This document shows, piece by piece, positions 60,644 through 64,000 of a stretch of DNA of 64,000 nucleotides; positions within the stretch are counted from its first letter, which is position 1; each line of letters opens with the position of its first letter. The DNA is from Podospora comata (Eukaryota > Ascomycota > Sordariomycetes > Sordariales > Podosporaceae). A model generated the notes under the pieces. The model did no database searches, was not told the DNA's origin, and saw only the letters and a program-made list of their open reading frames with translations. A program made the translations under genes and the position numbers. The stretch spans positions 1,426,001 through 1,490,000 of the forward strand of contig CP071498.1 of NCBI GenBank assembly GCA_017354895.1, in the 5' to 3' direction.

Positions 60644-61090
60644 TGTCACAGTTAACCCAACGGCAGGTCGCGCCACATGTGGGGCGCAGGACGTCCCTAG
60701 CCAATCATTAGGGAAGTCAGGAGACAGCCAATCAGGGCTGGACGAAAGTGCTATGGCGCCAAGACACACGAGCACTCTGCAGGATGCAAGATGCTACGGG
60801 TGATCTGAGGTATAGCACGACGAGCACGTTGCAGGATGCAATGTGCTATGGGTGATCGGGGCCGTAGCAGGGCGAGCACCTTAGGGTCCCAGGATCTATA
60901 TATACGGAGGAACTGGCTGGCGTAGAAAGACAGTTCCGCAGTATGCAATTCAAGCTTGTAGTCACGGTATCTAGTGATTACATCGAGACAAGCCATTGTT
61001 GTACACTGTTTAGCTGTACCGAACCAGGATTGTTCAGAAGTACCTTCAACCAGTATCCCTTTCAGAGGTTCTGGATAGGGGTTCGTCACA
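60644..61090. mobile_element. Solo LTR of an LTR retrotransposon, 447 bp
   Basis: The segment begins TGTCACAG and ends CGTCACA, so it has the TG...CA termini of an LTR. It is flanked on both sides by the direct repeat ATAAA (60639-60643 and 61091-61095), a 5-bp target-site duplication. A TATATATA box lies near 60897-60904. The U3-like part has two copies of a roughly 57-bp subrepeat (about 60768-60885) around GCAGGATGCAA. No internal coding region is present, so this is a relic left by recombination between LTRs. The intact target duplication and termini suggest a fairly recent insertion, younger than the TIR element it splits. Superfamily (gypsy or copia) cannot be decided. Confidence 0.8.
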
Positions 61091-61205
61091 ATAAACGGTC
61101 TGTTTCTGACATTCTGTTTTAGAGGGATCATCGACTTTTATTTTCTTCGTATTTTTGTGCCTTGCTTGCGTGCAGGCAATTCTGGCCCTCTGATCAGGCT
61201 AATCC

Positions 61206-62519
61206 GGTGCCTATTATGTGGCCTGCGAGCCCATAACGTCTTTTCTTTGTCCTGCGTGAAGTGCGGCCTGCGAGCGAGCCACTGTCACGCAGGTGAGGGC
61301 CATTCAAGGACCTATTGACGGTATATTTGTGGTGTTGTAGTTGTTCTTGTGTGTTTTTCACTATTTCATTATATAGACCTATGCTAAGACATAGATCATT
61401 CTCTTTCTTCGAGGATCATAAATGATTCCCAGGAATCATTTATGATTCCCTTAGCTCTCGAATAATCTACCTCCTATTAGTCCGTTCCATTTACCTAGAC
61501 CGTGCGCCCCGCTCTATCGCTCGGTCCAGCCCTAATTGGTTCCTTATAGCCCCACTGTTTCCCAAACCGTGACACGAGTTCTGCTCTAGCAACTGTAGTT
61601 CCTGAGCATTGCTGATCTAAGCCATTATATTGCTTCTAAGGCCCTATATTTTACAGAGCTTAGATACACTATAAAATTCACAAACAAAAGCTGTATTTTA
61701 ATAATTTTTTAATTTAACTTTTTTATGTAATTTATTTTATTTAATTTTTTATGCAATATTATTTCGTGTTAGGCTCTGAGTAAAGCGTGATTAAAAGTAC
61801 TTTTGCGGCTCTGCTGGCTGCAGTTCGGTGTGCAAGCTCATTATCTTATAGATAATCCTTCAGCTGTAACTTTGAAAACGAAACTTTTGGTAGTCTGTGC
61901 TGACTTTTTCTCCTCTAGACTTCAAAAAGCTCTTAATGTGGGAAAATAGCCTTCGAGAGTGCATTAACTGAACTAAAAGCAGTCTCCCGCTGCTAAAGTT
62001 ACACAGCCGTGCTGTCGAGAGATAGAAGGAAGGTCTTGGCGGATGCTTTCGAGTCTTTTGCCTTCCTGTCTGCCCATATTAAAAAAAAAACTATTTAGAG
62101 GACAATCCAGCATAGCAGAAGAAAAACCTAGCACGGGCCACCGAAAGTTTTGTTTCTAAATTTACGGAGGTACAGTTTTATTTAAAAACAAATTTGTGTG
62201 ATTGGCTGGAACTGGCACTGTGCGGACCCTTCACTTTTGACACGGTGTTGCCGACCTGCTTGATTTGAACCTCAGCATCAGGATGCACTGAGCCGCGGGG
62301 AAAGCAGGTGGAATACATCCATCCGTGTGTATATTTCATCAGGCTGGTTCTGCTTACGTCTAGCTTCAATTCTTTTGCACGGTTGAGAATCTTATTGATG
62401 TGGAGGTTGCAGAGGCGTCGACTAAAAGTTTTTGACTCACTCGGCGAGCGTTCTCCAAGGCCCAACAGTCACTCATTATTTTAACCTCGACCAGTGGAAA
62501 GAGCGACCAAACTTCTCAC
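61206..62519. other. Remainder of the repeat island and CCA1 promoter
   Basis: Mixed sequence, with an AT-rich block at about 61620-61770 that looks RIP-affected, and the palindrome listed separately. From about 62160 composition returns to normal; the CCA1 promoter should lie in the last 300-400 bp. No gene is supported. Confidence 0.5.
61415..61446. repeat. Perfect 15-bp inverted repeat with a 2-nt loop
   Basis: ATCATAAATGATTCC and its exact reverse complement are separated by two bases. It lies just outside the TIR element. The arms are themselves nearly palindromic. Confidence 0.8.
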
Positions 62520-64000
62520 ATGCACATTCGACTGGGAATCATACAGGGATTCCGGTCGTTCAGCCACCCGCCTCGAGAGCTTGGTAGCGTTTTCTTTCTG
62601 ATGAAACGCAGGTACTGCGACAGCACATCGAAACATAGCTTATCCTCCCCACCTGCTAAGAAACATCGGCCATATACCGCAACAATGGTTTCCCGCACCA
62701 TCACCCTCACCGAGCAGGAAGAACAACTCAAGCGCCTCCTTGTAGACGTCGCGCGCTACATTGACTCTTCTTCCAGCGAGAACAGCCCGACTATCCTCCG
62801 CTGGGCTGGTGGCTGGGTTCGCGATAAACTACTTGGAATTAAGAGCCACGACATCGACACGGCTATCAACAACTTGACCGGTGAGGCCTTCGTTGGAAAG
62901 CTTCGTGACTATGTCGAGATCCCAGACAACAAGCAGCTACACAACCTCATGGACTCCGACATTGGCCGCCTTCACACTGTGGCCCGCAACCCAGACAAGT
63001 CGAAGCACTTGGAGACCAGCACCATCAAGCTCTGCGGGTTGGACGTGGACTTTGTGAACTTGCGGAAGGAAACATACTGTGAGAACAGCAGGAACCCCGA
63101 GGTGGAGTTTGGGACGGCCGAGGAGGATGCTGCTCGCCGAGATGCGACCGTCAATGCTCTCTTTTACAACTTACAGACGGGCGAAGTGGAGGATCATGTC
63201 GGGGGTCTGCCAGATCTGGGGGCGGGGATTATTCGGACACCAATGGAGCCACTGCAGACCTTCATGGACGATCCCCTTCGTGTATTGAGACTGGTGAGGT
63301 TTGCTAGTCGACTGGGGTTCAAAATCGACAAGGCGGCAGAGGAGGTTATGGCGGATGAGAATGTGCTGAGAAACTTGAAGATCAAGATCAGCAGGGAGAG
63401 GATTGGTGTGGAGTTGGAGAAGATGCTCAAGGGTAAGATCCAGACGACATTTTACAGAAGTGAAAGGCACAATAATGCTAATATTGTCTTTCAGGCAAAC
63501 ACCCGGTCGAGTCCCTGAGGCTGATCAACAGGTTGGGGCTTTACCATGCTGTGTTCACTGTACCGGAACGAACCGACATGCCAAAGCCAGATATCTCCAA
63601 GTGGGACCGCGCATATGAATGCCTGTTCTTCCTTGAGAGCAACAACACTCCTGGTTCCATCTGGGAGTTGCTCGTCACCACAGAGGAAGCGAGATATTTC
63701 GCCTGGTCATTGGCCACCATCACGCCTTGGGAGCAACTTCCTGATGATCCCCCTCTCAAGTCAGGAAAGTTAGCCATGCCCCTTGCTACTCAAGCCGCGA
63801 GGGAAGGATTCAAGGCACCCAACAAGCTATCTGACGTGATCACTGCCGCCCATCGGCACCGTCCTGCTATTCTGGAGCTCAAGGCACTTGTTGATGAGAA
63901 CAAGGATGAAATGAAGGATAGGGCAAAGTTTGGTATGGCGATCAGAGAGTGGGACTCAAGAGCCAAGGGTAGCTGGCGTCTACAAGTTCTTTACTCGATC
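62520..64000 (+). CDS. CCA1: CCA1, CCA-adding tRNA nucleotidyltransferase (3' end outside window)
   Basis: Exons are 62520..63432 and 63495..64000 (intron 62 nt, GCTAAT-type branch). At least 473 residues are present and the frame is still open at the window edge; yeast Cca1 has 546. The enzyme adds or repairs the 3' CCA of tRNAs. The nucleotidyltransferase head has GGWVRD (97-102) and the metal-binding DID (111-113, in KSHDIDTAIN). The stretch RRDATVNALFYNLQTGEVED and the nucleotide-recognition region with DDPLRVLRLVRFASRLGF follow. Three in-frame ATGs, at 62520, 62601 and 62685, precede the catalytic core. The first gives a basic, acid-free leader (MHIRLGIIQGFRSFS) suited to mitochondria, and the second opens with MKRR and contains AKKHR. 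Yeast CCA1 uses alternative starts to reach mitochondria, nucleus and cytosol, so the same is likely here. Confidence 0.93.

Larger units (their letters stand above)
59486..61205. mobile_element. Long-TIR DNA transposon relic (foldback/MITE-like), interrupted by a solo LTR
   Basis: The ends are an imperfect inverted repeat of about 200 bp. The left arm is 59486-59687. The right arm is 60560-60643 plus 61096-61205, interrupted by an LTR insertion. Aligned stretches include GGATTAGCCTRATCAGAGGG at the outer tip, AAAACAGAATGTCAGAA in the middle and a CCCCAAACYAATAT block at the inner edge. Without the LTR and one target-site copy the element is about 1.27 kb. No transposase frame is visible, so it is non-autonomous or an internal-deletion relic. 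Many differences between the arms are C/T or G/A, in keeping with RIP. The outer boundaries and the target-site duplication are unclear; no TA dinucleotide flanks the tips. Confidence 0.7.

Noticed and set aside
60751-61131. 126-codon minus-strand frame
   Set aside because: It lies almost wholly within the solo LTR and its flank and has no retroelement protein motif.

Overview
The window is nuclear DNA of a filamentous ascomycete, most likely a Sordariomycete close to the Sordariales (Podospora, Chaetomium and Neurospora relatives). That placement is inference. It rests on short GT-AG introns of about 50-110 nt with CTAAC/CTGAC-type branch sites, GC-rich genes beside AT-rich repeat islands that look affected by repeat-induced point mutation (RIP), and the overall look of the proteins. 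Twelve protein genes are recognised by family, and several more are orphan, partial or broken. Nearly all needed splice reconstruction, and each junction given here was checked by reading phase.

1-11.5 kb: the 3' end of a DUF6594-like membrane protein; a spacer with two 21-bp-period repeat arrays, one rich in GATA cores; DBP10 (DEAD-box helicase, minus strand) divergent from an SPF31/DNAJC8-type J-protein; SYO1 (ribosomal protein import adaptor, minus); and a type II membrane glycosyltransferase-like protein. 11.7-15.4 kb: a four-exon DUF202 membrane protein divergent from RPA32/RFA2, whose promoter carries MCB-type ACGCGT boxes, then a GNAT acetyltransferase. 17.6-26 kb: isopentenyl-diphosphate isomerase, a MATE transporter, and URB1/NPA1 (60S biogenesis). 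27-35 kb: a low-complexity eIF4E-binding (4E-T-like) protein whose frame stays open after its TAG stop, a tRNA-Val(AAC) gene, and peroxisomal Lon protease with a C-terminal SRL signal.

35-51 kb is gene-poor. About 8 kb without a recognisable gene precedes a Zn2Cys6 transcription factor whose zinc cluster is split by an 8-nt microexon and a 647-nt intron. 51-58 kb holds a small orphan gene, MLH1, and an F-box-type gene interrupted by one in-frame TAA. 59.2-62.2 kb is a repeat island: a long-TIR DNA element with no visible transposase, into which an LTR retrotransposon inserted and left a solo LTR with a 5-bp target duplication. The window ends inside CCA1 (CCA-adding enzyme), which has three possible in-frame starts.

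Several genes serve ribosome and tRNA biogenesis (DBP10, SYO1, URB1, CCA1, tRNA-Val) or DNA replication and repair (RFA2, MLH1), but they are spread among unrelated genes. I see no dedicated biosynthetic or defence cluster. The points most worth following are the microexon zinc finger, the 21-bp GATA-core array, the in-frame extension of the 4E-T-like gene, and the nested transposon.
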